A stretch of DNA of 64,000 bases from Pratylenchus scribneri (Eukaryota > Nematoda > Chromadorea > Rhabditida > Pratylenchidae), in assembly GCA_030063045.1 (NCBI GenBank), contig JAQSEB010000109.1, positions 558,001-622,000 on the forward strand, written 5' to 3'. Of the stretch, positions 18,949 through 30,455 are shown in pieces (position 1 is the first letter of the stretch; each line of letters starts with the position of its first letter). The notes beneath the pieces were generated by a model, which had not been told where the DNA came from, ran no database searches, and was given only the letters and a program-made list of their open reading frames with translations. Made by a program: the position numbers and the translations under genes.

Positions 18949-19204
18949 TTTGTTCTGAAGCCTTTTTTGTTCTGAAGCCTTTTTTGTTCTGAAGCCTTTT
19001 TTTGTTCTGAAGCCTTTTCTGTTCTGAAGCCTTTTCTATTCTGAAGCCTTTTCTGTTCTGAAGCCTTTTTTGTTCTGAAGCCTTTTCTGTTCTGAAGCCT
19101 TTTCTGTTCTGAAGCCTTTCTTGTTCCGAAGCCTTTCTAGTTCCGAAACCTTTCTTGTTCCGAGGCCTTTCTTGTTCCGAGGCCTTTTTGTTCCGAAGCC
19201 TTTG
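18949..19204 (-). repeat. 17-18-bp subterminal array, variant TTGTTCTGAAGCC
   Basis: About 14 units continuing directly from the first array. On the minus strand they read GGCTTCAGAACAAAAA, grading into GGCCTCGGAACAAGAAA at the inner end. They share the GAACAA core with the first array and with the right-hand array. Confidence 0.95.
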
Positions 19205-19466
19205 AAAAATTGGCGGGAAAAGGGAGGAATGATGGAATGAAATTGGGAGGATGGAAAAAAAGGGGAAAGAAAGAAAAATTGGCAGAAAAAAGGAAGCATT
19301 GAATGAAAGGGAGGAAAATTTAAAAAATATATTTTCGCCAAAATGGATAGGAACAAAAAGGGCGGGATTAAGAGAGGGAATCATTTTTATAATTCATTAT
19401 AATCATTTTATTAAATCTAAAATTATTTCTTGAACTATATATTCGGCAAATATTAATTCCTTTAAA
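19205..19466. other. Non-coding leader before PolB
   Basis: Purine-rich then AT-rich; no gene seen. It probably contains the PolB promoter. Confidence 0.4.
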
Positions 19467-22400
19467 ATGGATTATAATAATTTGGATTCACCGCCTGTTC
19501 TTGAAATGGAGGAACCGCAATGGAATGGCTTAGATCCAATAACGCTTCAATTAATGCATGATGAAGATGGTTTTTCAAGATAATTTAACAATAATGATGT
19601 ACTTCACATAGATGACAAGGAAAGTAATATGGAATCGATGCCCATTCTAGAGAAAGAAGAGCCTCAATGGAATGGACTTGACCCATTAACGCTTGAATTG
19701 TTAGAGGATGAATCAGGTTTTATTAAATGTATAATAGCCAATTAACTAGAATTTTAGTTCCTCTTCAAAATAATGAGCAAATATCCGTATAATTTTATTC
19801 ATTTTTTAAATTGATCTATTAAATTTAGAATAATCACAATGAAAACAATGGTGACAATACATCAGAATCAAACCGTGAACATTCATTGGTCAATCTCTAA
19901 ATAGGAAATGTAAATAATTTCTTTTTAGTCTCAAATTGGAGGAGGAAGAAGAAGAAAGCGTTTTTATCTGGATCCATCTCACATGCCAAATGAAACTGGA
20001 TATAAACGACGACTAATTGGAAATGATCCGACAATGAACAAAAAATTGGATACGACACAATTTGATGGAGAATATTACAAATGTCTTGATGCAGCCCAAG
20101 CAACTTCTGGACAATATAAAGGTCAATTAGAAATTAATGATTTAAAACTGGTTTTAAATATAGGTTATCGTTTTCTGGGAACATTTGAATTAGATGAAGC
20201 TCACAAAGCGCCCTATCCTGATGAACTCTTGCGGGAACTCTTTCAACTTTGCTTGGATTTTGTTCACAAATCAGCGGAAGAAATTAAATTGAAGCCAAAT
20301 CGATATCTCGTTTCCATTGATTCAAAAGTTCTGGAATATCCAATCTTCCTTACTTTAAAAAATTTGAATGAAAATTCTGCATTGGAAATATTACATGAAT
20401 TCGAAAGATGTGATCAATCAAATCGTGCCAAAGGGAATGAATCAGCTTTATCCGGACCATTTTATATGGACATAACAGCATATGAATTAATTGAAGGAAG
20501 GAAGAAGAAACAAGGCAAACATCCAGGAGCAGGAAAACCACGAAGACTTCAACCAATCCATTTTAAAATCAATGAAAAAGCTCTATATAAAATTGAAGAT
20601 GGAGGCCGATACTGCCTTTTTCGCGCAGTTACAACATTAATGATGAAAGCGACTTTGAAACAGCAGCGATTCTCAGAATTTTTAAACGATGAAGCAATGA
20701 AACAAAATGCGGTTTTTGATCTTTTGGAAGAAGAAGAAATCGATCCAGGCCGTTTATTTTACGATATCGAAGATTTTGGTGACAAAATTCAAAATTATCT
20801 TGATCGCAAATTTCCTGGTCGGTTTAAAATATTTGCATTTGAAAATGATGGGCGATTGGGAAAGCCTTTTTGGCAAAGCAATGTTGGGAAATTTGATTTT
20901 CACGAACCGATTTGTATTTTCTATTGGAATGATGAAAATGGAGGACATTATGATGCAATCAAAACAATGAATCAATTATATTCCGAGAAAGAAAACTATC
21001 CATATTGTTATGCGGTAAATAAATGAAGTAAAAAATAATTTAATTAATTAATTTAATTTAGTGTGAAATGCCATTCAGCCAAAAAAGTAGGCATCGTATG
21101 AATTGCAAACATAAGTGCAAAAATTGCTTACAAATGGGCCCAAAATTTCCATGCAAAAATGATGAAATTTTCAAACAATTCTGTGCCGGATGCAATAAAA
21201 CGTTTCATAATAAAAATTGCTTTTTATATCATGTTAAAAATGATATATGTTTCAAATCAAAGAAATGTCATAAATGTGAAATTGTTTATCGACTTGAGGT
21301 AAATATAATATTTTTGACTATTATTTAAAAATAATTAGGATCATAAAAAACATCCTCACATTTGTTATGAAAAATTTTGCCGCCGTTGTCTTGGATATCA
21401 TGAACCGCGCAATTGCTATATTCGCCCATACAAATTGCCAAAACCCAAAGATTTTCGTTACATTTTTATGGACACGGAATCAATGATTGGCTTTCAACCC
21501 GATCCACAAATTATGCGTTTTCTTCATGAAGTATTTTTTAACTAATTTTCTAAAAATATTTTACTAAATTTCATTAAGACAAATTTTCTTTGGGCATATG
21601 TTACATGTTCTCGATGTATCAATTCTGGAAATTGGGATAAAGAACTCACTACTCCTTGCGAAATATGTGGAATAAATCGACTTTTTTCTTGGGCTCCATT
21701 CGATTACAAGGGAACAGAATGCGATTCAATGACGAAAACGGAAGATCCCATGAGCAGTTTTGTGGACTGGGCAATTAATTTTGAGCAAAGAGAATTAAAA
21801 ATGCAAAAAGGAGGAGATTATATATTGAATAAAGTTCTCGATGATATCCCAGATGAAGAAGAATATTCTAATGAAGAAAATGAAGAAGTTGAAGACACTG
21901 ATGAAAATGAGAGAATATGTCGCGGGAAGAAGAAAAAACAAAAAACATTCGACACAGTGATATATGCTCATGCCGGTATTTTTAGATAAAAAATTAGTCA
22001 TTTTACATAATATTTTTAGGATCCAAATATGATAATATTTTTGCTTTTCGGAAGATTCTCAAAGAATATACAATCGTGCCAAAATTAATCAGAAATGGAA
22101 ATCGCCTGTACCAAATGAAAGTGTCAGGCAGGGATATTACAACAACAATTTTTCGTGATTCGTAAGAATTTATTGTTAATGTTATTTCATAAAATAATTT
22201 AAGATTTCATCTCATACCAATAAAATTGGCGAAATTTGTGGAAACATTTGGATTGAATATTGAGACAAAAAAGTTCTTTCCTTATCATTATAATAAGGTC
22301 AATTTATAAATAAAGTAATAAAAAGTACACATTCATTTTTAGGAAGAAAATTATAACACTACACTTGATGGACTTCCTCCTCTAAAATATTATGGTCCAG

Positions 22401-25127
22401 GATCAATGTCTCCAAATGAAAAAGAAGAATTAGAAAAATGGTATGAAGAAAATAAGAACAAAATTAAATTCAATTTGAATGATCAACTTGCGGAATATTG
22501 TTCAAATGGTAAATATTATTAATATTATTAGAAAGTATCTGATCAATTATAGATGTGAAAATTTTGGTCCATGGAATGGTTGAAATGAGAAAATTATTTA
22601 TGAGAGTGACAAGACAAGATCTATTTCGATCAATCACAATTCCATCTGCATGTATGCGATTCTTCAGATCTGGCCTTGAATGGAATCATTTGGCTATGAC
22701 ACCACATTTAGGATATGAAAAAGAATTACATGGAAAACAACAAAGTACTTTAGGAAGGAAATATCTTAAGGTATTTATTGAAATAATAATCTATCATAAA
22801 TTATTAATTAAGTGGTATCAATTTTTAAATGGAGTGAAGCTTAAAACAGCGGATAATGGTGGAGAAGAAATTTATGAATTTATTTATCAAGCAGAAAACG
22901 GGGAATTGAAAAAGCAAAGATATTGGCTTGATGGCTATTTGGAACGACCAGGCGAAAAAGGATTGGCAATTGAAATTAATGGGTAATTAAGAAATATATT
23001 TTAAAAATTTCAATGAATTTATTAAGTTGTTTTTGGCATGCATGCCCTCACTGTTTCCCTGATGATGAAAAATATTTAGCTGGTGGTGTTTCTGCCAAAG
23101 TGATCAGAGAAAGAAATGCCAGAAGAATGGAAGATTTAATGGAGAAATATGAGGTGAAGGTTATTTGGGAATGTGAAATTTTAAGGATGTTGGAAAGCAC
23201 GAAAATATATCAAATTGCTATCAATGGCCAAAATAAAACTACCACAATGCAAGCTTTTTTTGATGAAATAGTCGATACTGGCCCTATCGAATTACACGAT
23301 GCATTTTTTGGGTAAAATATAATTTATTATTAATACATTTAATTTTTAATTTAGGGGGAGAACAGGGCCGGAAGCTATGGTTAGTAGTACGAAAACAAAT
23401 CCAAATAAGGAAATAAAATATCGGGATTTCAAATCACTTTACCCTTTCATGTAAGTTAAATTTACAAAAAAAACACTTTTTTAAATTAAAATGTATAGAA
23501 ATTGGTCAACACGATATCCTGTAAAACATCCGGAATGGAAATATTCGATATGGATGTAAATTGGAAATCATCAGAAGATATTTGTGATCAACAAGGACAA
23601 AAAATTGAAGGGGTAAATTTATTGAATAATTTTTGAACTATTAGGAAGATGATTTTAAGATTATCAAATGCTTTGTGGTTCCTCCAAGGCATCCACTCCA
23701 TGAAATTCCGGTACTTCCCATGAGAATCAACAAATCTTTATGCTTTGCGACATGTTACACTTGCGCATTGAAATATACCAATCAAAAATTTATGAAAAAG
23801 AAAAAGCCAAATTATCAATGTCCACATTTCAAAGATGAAGAACGAGGATTTTCCACCACTGCCAATACTATGGAATTGGGAATGGCATTGGATGCTGGTT
23901 ATCGTGTGACTCGACTCTATCGATGCTATAATTGGCCGGAAGAAAATGACTGGGACCAGGAGTTATTTCATCGATATATGCGAATTTTTATGAAACTCAA
24001 ATATGAAGCAGAAGGGTGGCCCAAAAATTGCACAGAAGAAGGAATATCGGAAGAAGAAAGGCAAAGAAGGAAGGATGAATACATTCATAATGCTAAACGC
24101 CTATATGGAATAATATTGGACCCGGCAAAAATATGAAAAATCCAGGCCTCCGTTTCATTGCAAACTTTGCCTAAATTCATTATGGGGACGGTAGAAATTA
24201 AAATATTTTTTCTTACAAAATATTAAGATTTGCTCTTCGAAATCGATTGAGTGTGAGTGTTATTGTGAATAATCCGGCAGATTTGGCAGCCATAATGCTT
24301 GATGACACAAAGGAGATAGTTTTGCATGATCCATTGGATGATCGGAATATACTCATTTGTTATCGAACAAAAAATGAATATATTCGAGAACATGATGCCT
24401 CAAATCTAATCGTCGCTTTATGGTTTTAATTGCTTTTTATTTTAAATAAATTAAAAATTAAGGACAACTGCTGGAGCCCGCATTCATTTATTGAAACATC
24501 TCTATAAAGCCGTGGAAAATCGTTCGGATTCAAAAATTCTTTATATGGTTTGATTTTAAAATTTGTGAATAACTAAATCTAAAAAATAGGACACGGATAG
24601 CATCATTTATGAATTTGACAAAATATTGGGTGATCCATTATATTCGGCCAGCACTGATCAACTTGGCGATTTGGCCGATGAATTTCCAGGCCATGAAATA
24701 GAAGAATTCATATGCAGTAAATTTTAAAATAAATTTTATTAATTTTTAATTAAATTAAGCTGCTCCGAAAGCTTATTGCATTTGGTTGAAGGATAAGAAA
24801 ACATCTGAAGATAATTTTATCTGGCGAATGAAAGGGATTCCAATTTCTGCAGACAACAAAGATAAATTCCGCTATGAAGAATTCAAAAATATGGCTGAAA
24901 AATATGGAGATGTCCCTGAAGAAGAAGTCACCGCAACATTCAAAATTGAGAAGAATTTTCGAATTAGCAGAGATGGTGAAGTGGCCACAGTTCCAATAAA
25001 TAAGCGATTACGTCCAGTCATAAACAAAGGAATTGTCTTGAATTCGCGAAAAATTGTGCCATATGGATGGTCTGATCATGAATGGTGCAAGAATAACAAT
25101 CCTCATAATTGTTCTTGCAAAATTTGA
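19467..25127 (+). CDS. Protein-primed-type DNA polymerase B of element 2 (multi-exon, several A-run indels)
   Basis: Around 15 exons. The likely start is 19,629; an upstream frame from 19,467 carries a first EEPQWNGLDP repeat but meets a TAA near 19,580. Domains: OTU-like part (DGGRYCLFRAV ... GGHYDAIKTM), Cys/His knuckles (CKNCLQMG, CAGCNKTFH, CHKCE, CRRCLGYH), Exo I (FMDTES), Exo II (YAHAG|SKYDN), Exo III (AEYCSND|VKIL), CFWHACPHCF, palm motif A (DFKSLYPFM), motif B (LCLNSLWGR) and motif C split by an intron (ILYM|DTDSIIYEF). The C-terminus is KNNNPHNCSCKI. The frame is lost at three A-runs: ~23,534, ~24,133 and ~24,163. These may be assembly homopolymer errors or real decay. This enzyme replicates the element, presumably by protein priming. 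Confidence 0.88.
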
Positions 25128-25159
25128 ATTCACTAATTTTATTTTGATAAAAATAATTT

Positions 25160-26320
25160 TCATACAATTAATTCATTTTCTTTAATCCAATATTTCTCAG
25201 GGTAACCAATAAATTTTACTAAATATTCTTTAATTCCTTTATTCCTTCTACTTTTGATAACTTTCTCAATTCTGTAGCTTGTAGCCTCATCAACGCGTGT
25301 TTTAACTAATTCAGGTCGATAGAATCTCTCCTTTAGTATATTTCCAGAATGATCTTTGATTTCATAATATTCTGGATCGAGTCCATGTCGTCTTTCAATA
25401 GTATAAATATGATCAGAGCGTGAAGGAAAATAGCCTTTGTCGAATATTTGTTTAGGTATGCTTGTCCTCACATGGTCTCCTTTTTTGAGTTTAGGTTCCT
25501 TGAATTCATTTAAAATGGTATCTCCATAAACTCTTTCCCATATTTCAGGCCAATTATTTTCATTTATGGAAGCTGGAGTTACTCCAGTCACACGACAAAT
25601 TGAATTATTAATAGCATGAAGGAATTTAGGCAATGGTGTCACCCAATCTGTTGTGTTCTTTTCACTAAAATATTTATAAAGCCTTGTTTTTAGTGTACGT
25701 ATTCCTCTCTCTGCCACAGCTGCCTTTATTTTGCTATTTTTAGCAGCGAATTTCTCTATATCCTTTTCTTCAAAATATTTCTTCATTTGAGAAGATTCAA
25801 ATTCCAATCCTCTAAATTCAATTTTAAACATAAAGTAAAAATATATATTTACCTATCAGTGTATATTTTTCGTGGAAGGAATGGCATTTGTTTAAACACT
25901 TCTTCAAATGCATCCTTCATATCCACCGTGGATTTGCTTTTCGTAGGTACTCCGAACATTTGTCGAGACAGCACGTCAACGCCAAGCAATAAATAGCGCA
26001 TTCCTTTATTTTCCTTAGACAAAGTTTGAAAGTCTCCCAAATCAAATTGTACATCTTGATTTATTTAATTTTTAATAATATATAATTTTAAAAAAAAAAC
26101 ACTCACCAGAAAGATAAGCTGTAGGAACTGTTCTACTTCTTGGAAATTTTTTTCTTGCTTGCTTAAATAGAGTGGCTGTTCTATTTCCTTCTAGAAAATT
26201 CAATATTTCCTTTCTTGAGATATCGGGATATTTTTCTTTAACTGCTTTTATCAAGGCTTCTGCGCTAGAATATGATCCAGGATTTTTAGGATTTGTATAT
26301 ATTTTGTTTATTTTTTCCAT
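25160..26320 (-). CDS. Polinton integrase with chromodomain, three exons
   Basis: Exons 26,320-26,107, 26,054-25,853 and 25,811-25,160; both introns (GTGAGT...CAAG, GTAAAT...TTTAG) keep the frame. Triad: Asp in VQFDLGDF, Asp in KIYTDRGLEF (split across the second intron) and Glu in AAVAERGIRTL. The C-terminal chromodomain is YRIEKVIKSRRNKG...EYLVKFIGYPEKYWIKENEL; it is slightly shorter than in element 1 because the usual Asn-Ser before Trp is missing. It converges tail to tail with PolB (32 nt apart) and starts within the end of the 309-aa gene. No lesion apparent. Confidence 0.92.
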
Positions 26321-27237
26321 TTGTCTGGTCGGAATAAATTCCTTTTATATTGCTGTCCCAATTTTCCTTCTCCCTTTTGTAAATATTTATCATGCAGAAA
26401 TTGGCTGGCCTCTTCATCTGCCAAGAGTGATCTATGCAAATATTTTAATCCAACTGGTGAAGGCGCATTTTGTGTTGCCGGGCTTACAAGTCTTTTGATT
26501 GCCCAATTTAAGTTGGATTTATTTACTGGCTTTCCGGTACTAGGATTTAAAATTTGTCCATCCTTTACTCCAAATTTTGCCGGATTATTATTTATAATTT
26601 CTAATAGACGATCGAATTTCAATCCTTCTACCTCCTTTTTGACCTCCGATTCCAAACGAACTGCCCTTTTCTTTTGACGAATAGGAGTATTATATAGAGG
26701 AGGATTAGTGGATTTGCCTCTTTTAATTTCCCTAGAATTTTGCCCGTTTGATGTATATTCACTATATGAGGATTGTGACATTGTTCTTGATCTCCCATTC
26801 GTTTCTCTTCCATCGGGTGTGTCATATTCCTCCTCTATGCTTGAACCAAATCTAACACTTGGTTCTTCCTGCTGTATTCTAATTCTTTGCAATTCGCCAT
26901 CTTCATCTACCACTGCAACTTTCATTGGCTCTTTTGGTGTTGTTCCAGCTTTTAGAATTTTGATATTTGTTGGATCATCGCTGAATTGCACTTTTAGCGG
27001 TCTATCCCTCGCTTGTTTCCTTGCTTTTAAAAATCGCCTAAGTTGCTGGTTGTATAATATATTTTTTGCAGATAAATTTTTTCCACCCTTTTTTGTCACT
27101 TTCTTCAGAATACTCTTTTCATATTGCAATGGTGCATGATCGTTCAAATCCTCTGCATTATTTCCATTATGTGTTGTTACAAGTCCTTTGTATAAATCTA
27201 CTGGTACAAGTACTAATTTTTTAGCCATTTCCAGCAA
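26308..27237 (-). CDS. Conserved Polinton protein of unknown function (309 aa)
   Basis: 309-aa frame, or 306 aa from the ATG of MAKKLVLVPVDLYKGL. An N-terminal basic region (NLSAKNILYNQQLRRFL) is followed by a polar low-complexity middle and the C-terminal SPVGLKYLHRSL segment that parallels element 1. It is the positional counterpart of 1,280-2,179, lying between the small helical protein and integrase in both elements. It overlaps the integrase start by 13 nt and the 127-aa gene's end by 17 nt, an operon-like packing. No catalytic motif recognised. Confidence 0.75.
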   Translation of the reverse strand: MLEMAKKLVLVPVDLYKGLVTTHNGNNAEDLNDHAPLQYEKSILKKVTKKGGKNLSAKNILYNQQLRRFLKARKQARDRPLKVQFSDDPTNIKILKAGTTPKEPMKVAVVDEDGELQRIRIQQEEPSVRFGSSIEEEYDTPDGRETNGRSRTMSQSSYSEYTSNGQNSREIKRGKSTNPPLYNTPIRQKKRAVRLESEVKKEVEGLKFDRLLEIINNNPAKFGVKDGQILNPSTGKPVNKSNLNWAIKRLVSPATQNAPSPVGLKYLHRSLLADEEASQFLHDKYLQKGEGKLGQQYKRNLFRPDKWKK

Positions 27238-27604
27238 TTTCCGAAATTAAATGTCTTGCCGCTTCCACTAGAATTGGTGTTAATAATGCACCCAAAATAG
27301 CCTGTCCTCCTTGTTGATTTATAAATAATTTTCTTGCACCCTCTTCACTTCTTGCACGTGCAATTTTTCTAATATATTTTGCAAATGGCAAAAGTTTTTC
27401 TCTTTGTTTTTTAGTTAATTTAAATCTTCCAGCCAATATATTCGTACTTATTTCTGTCAATGCCAATAATTCTTCTTTATTTGCATTTTGAACAAATGAT
27501 TTCCATTTCTTTTCGGAATGAGTTTTAGCAATTTTTTTGAGAAAATTATAATTCTCCAATACACGATTTCCAATAAATTGCAATGTCTTCTTTCGTCTAC
27601 CCAT
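27221..27604 (-). CDS. Small conserved Polinton virion-block protein (127 aa)
   Basis: 127 aa from MGRRKKTLQFIG. Shared features with the element 1 protein at 927-1,280: FLKKIAKTHSEKKW, ELLALTEI, LTKKQREKLLPFAKYI, and the hydrophobic tail GGQAILGALLTPILVEAARHL. The start codon overlaps the ATPase stop (ATGGGTAG), so translation is probably coupled or the genes are co-transcribed. Precise role unknown; it sits next to the ATPase in both elements. Confidence 0.8.
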   Translation of the reverse strand: MGRRKKTLQFIGNRVLENYNFLKKIAKTHSEKKWKSFVQNANKEELLALTEISTNILAGRFKLTKKQREKLLPFAKYIRKIARARSEEGARKLFINQQGGQAILGALLTPILVEAARHLISEIAGNG

Positions 27605-28381
27605 TCTTTGGCACAAAAACAATTCCTTCTTCTTCAGGAAAAATATTAGTTCTCAGTCGCAATATATTATTTGAATTTGCATGCAAATTAACTAAAAAAT
27701 TTTATAAAATTTCTTTCAATGAAAATAAACCTAATAAATATCCAAAGGGATCAGAACAGGCTTGCTTATAGGCATCAAGAAAAAATGAACTTTCCTTAGG
27801 AAACAATTGATGTGCTAGATTGCGTATACTCAACATATCATTCTGCAATATATATTTTCTGCGGAATATTTTTGAATTAATTACTTACCGGTGCTCTCAT
27901 TAGGAAGATGAATTGGGCATTAGATCGAGGTACTCTCATTGCCTTATCAAATAGATTCTGACTAATAAAAATGACAGAAAAATTGTTATGATGACTTTTC
28001 TTTGTGAATAAATCGGCTAAACGTTTTGGTTCAATTTCACCCATAAGATCATCCAATACAAGAATAAAAGGCTTGGGAATTTTATTTAAGAATTCATCAC
28101 TCGGCAATCCTGCATGAACAATGACTCCTTCTCTTTCCAATGACGGAATTAATTTTGAAAACTCCCCATAAGCCCAAACTAAGAATGTAAATTATTTTTT
28201 TTAAATAAAATTCTCTACCAATTGCTTTAGGCGATGGATCAAATAATACACCGACATTTCTAAGAATTTTTAATACTAATTCAGTTTTTCCTGAGCTTGA
28301 AGGGCCAGAAACAATTATTCCGGAAGGAATAAATAATTTTAATTCTTCTTCAGATACATTTGGATATTCCATTTTATCCAT
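27597..28381 (-). CDS. Genome-packaging ATPase, four exons
   Basis: Walker A is VSGPSSSGKTELVL (residues ~24-37) and Walker B is FILVLDDLMGE. Introns at about 28,175-28,216, 27,845-27,887 and 27,680-27,716 (TTATTAG|GTTTATT...TTTAG) restore a frame ending in YLLVNLHANS and RLRTNIFPEEEG, closely matching the element 1 ATPase. FtsK/HerA-type motor for capsid filling. The element 1 orthologue has no introns. It overlaps the next gene by 8 nt. Intact when spliced as described. Confidence 0.88.
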
Positions 28382-28408
28382 GAAATTAAAAAATATAAAT
28401 GAATGATT

Positions 28409-28901
28409 TTATTGTGGTATATCTCCAAGATCAAAATATCGATTTTGTCCCTGGGCCTGTTTTGGTGGCAGAGGAATTTGGTTATAGTATTGATGGTCAT
28501 AATTGTTGACAATTTCTTCTCTTGCCACTTGCATCAATTCAGGCCGTTTGAATGGAATATTGAGGACTTTGTTCCTTGCCCTGATTCTCATGAATGCTTG
28601 ATCTCCGAATTGCGCCACTTTGTCGAATGCGATGAATTTTTCGCCACCTTTTAATCTCGGAGAAAAAATTGAAACACCCTGGTCTTGAATGACATAATCA
28701 ATTTCCACTGTGCCACTTTTGCAACGAGAACAACGTCCAGGCAAATCCCATGGGACAAATCTTGGAGTAGCCAAATTTTCTGGGCTAAATTTTTTTTCTT
28801 TTAAATTTTATAATTAATAAATTTAACCAATAGATTGTAAGCCCGGTAGTATTAACAGAAAATTCCAACTCAGGCAAATTCATGCTGGCTTTAGGAGGCA
28901 T
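28409..28901 (-). CDS. CxxC-containing hypothetical protein following PAZ gene
   Basis: About 150 aa in two exons: ATG at 28,901, intron of about 40 nt near 28,785-28,825, stop at 28,409. The start overlaps the PAZ stop as TAATG, implying coupled expression with the PAZ protein. Visible features: MPPKASMNLPELEFS, then PGRCSRCKSG (one CxxC), and a Gln/Pro/Tyr-rich C-terminus (QYYNQIPLPPKQAQGQ). No family recognised. Because of the overlap, it may act with the PAZ protein. Confidence 0.6.
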
Positions 28902-29451
28902 TACCAACAAATATAATTGTATGGAGTTTCAGTGGGAACTTTGAAATTAAGGTAGTCTGGGTATTCGTCTTCCTTGTTTTTGGTTTCTTCTCCTGGTTCA
29001 ACAATGGCCAAAAGTTCTGTAAATAAATTAAATTTTAAAATATTTATTGTTAAAAAATACCGATTGGATAATATTTGGCGTGGCCTTTATTGTGGTATTC
29101 AATAATCGTCTTCAAATTTGGGTACAATAGACGGATTCTGTACTTTACGTAAAAGTACTGTGGCAATTTTACTTCTAAATTTTTGTATATTATTTGATCA
29201 TTTTTAAATAATTTTTATATACCGAGATAGCCTTCAAATGCGTAAGTTTGACTGCAAGGTTTGAGCGAAATTCCACCAAATTTGACTTCTTTCGTTTCGT
29301 TGTTTTTGTCAAGGTAAGTTGTTCTTAATTTTTTCCCTTTCAGAAATTCGGATGCACGATTAATGGATTCAGGGTGATTTAAATATTCAGCAAGATTTTT
29401 GGGTTCACAGCCAAATAATTTTGATAGAGCGGAAGTTAATGGTAGAACCAT
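28901..29451 (-). CDS. Stand-alone PAZ-domain protein (Argonaute-like), three exons
   Basis: About 150 aa. Exon 1 encodes LAEYLNHPESINRASEFLKG, KLRTTYLDKN and VKFGGISLKPCSQTYAF; exon 2 QYFYVKYRIRLLYPNL and GHAKYYPI; exon 3 ELLAIVEPGEE. This is the complete PAZ pattern of nematode Argonautes: the pre-PAZ linker helix, the TTY strand, the aromatic QYFxxKY helix and the YYPxELL end. No N, MID or PIWI domain precedes or follows. Introns (GTATAT...TTTAG and GTATTT...TTACAG) keep frame. Lying inside element 2 and paired with the next gene, it is cargo. It is better preserved as PAZ than the element 1 protein, suggesting separate or older capture. Role in small-RNA binding is inferred. Confidence 0.85.
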
Positions 29452-29824
29452 AATTTATAAGGAATGAATTATTTTATGTCTGATAAGTGTTTTAATATTG
29501 ATTAAATGCTTTAGATTAATAGGCGGAGTCTATTTTAAGAGATGGTCCCCTTTTAGTGATGGCCCCAATCTCTATTGGGTACTCATACACAAATTAAAAA
29601 GCAAGCTATTTCGAAATTTGGCGCCAAAAATAAGAGAGAGGTGGAAGGGGAGGGCTTGGAATTGACGTCAAAAAAACGAGAGTAGGGAAAGTGGGTTTTG
29701 CCAACTCACTATTATTAATGGCAGTCTATTCAATTGCGATGCATCATTTCATTACTCTATTAACCCCAACAATTTCCTATCAATTTTAGATAAAAATAAT
29801 TCGCAAAATATTTTCTAAATAAAT
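29452..29824. other. Divergent intergenic region
   Basis: Lies between the leftward PAZ gene and the rightward CxxC gene. It holds GAGATGGTCCCC, a CAATCTCTATTGGG stretch and GC-richer sequence than its surroundings. No gene seen; likely bidirectional promoter. Confidence 0.4.
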
Positions 29825-30395
29825 ATGCCAGGACGTAAACAAAAGATCGAAAATGTTGCTGCTTCCCAAGGTAATGTGCTGGGGGATTTGGTCAATTTGG
29901 ATGATGCGAAAATGGATGAGCACGAAGTGGAAAATGGTTTAATACTGATTTATTTAATTGATTAATGATGAAATTTTTAGTTGTGGAAATGATGCCCAAT
30001 GAGAAAAAAAAAACACGAAATGAAGAAGCCAAATCGACCTGAACCATATCCCATAGGTGGCCCATTGAAAAAAGCGGAGGAGACGCCGTTTGGAAACCCA
30101 AAATTGTTTTGGAAGGTAATAATTTCTAATTTTTTGAAATTATTAAATAAAAATAATTCAGTTTTCTCGTCCAAAATATGGAGTCACCAATTATCAATGC
30201 GATAAATGCCGCAATGAGAACCAAATGTTGGAAAATCGCTTCGAGATTGTTTCGACCAAGAATGGGGAATCACGTTTTCTGCATACCCAATCGTATTGCC
30301 TTGAAGATGTGCAATTGAACCAAGAGATGACTGATCTACTCATGAAGCATACCGAAAAGACTCGCGGACCAATGATGAAGAATATTTGGGGCTGA
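29825..30395 (+). CDS. CxxC hypothetical protein, three exons, one A-run frame problem
   Basis: Exon 1 begins MPGRKQKIENVAASQG. Exon 2 (from about 29,980) contains KKPNRPEPYPIGGPLKKAE, and exon 3 (from about 30,162) contains YQCDKCRNENQMLENRFE and ends KNIWG. Exon 1 and the body of exon 2 are in different frames across a run of ten A at 30,004-30,013, so one base is probably wrong there, by mutation or sequencing. No family recognised; the single CxxC and nearby Cys (SYCLED) could bind zinc. It is the first rightward gene before the capsid block. Confidence 0.5.
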
Positions 30396-30455
30396 ACCAG
30401 AAGAAGAATAAACCCGGAAAAAATCTCATTCATTTTATAATTTTCTTTTGATAGA

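Noticed and set aside
18364..18992. Three overlapping long open frames (192, 128 and 104 aa) rich in Phe/Gln/Trp
   Set aside because: They are translations of the 17-bp array in all three frames; the start region lies in the TIR. No independent coding evidence.
18905..19384. 159-aa and 106-aa minus-strand frames with ASEQ/RLQNKK repeats
   Set aside because: Antisense reading of the same subterminal array.
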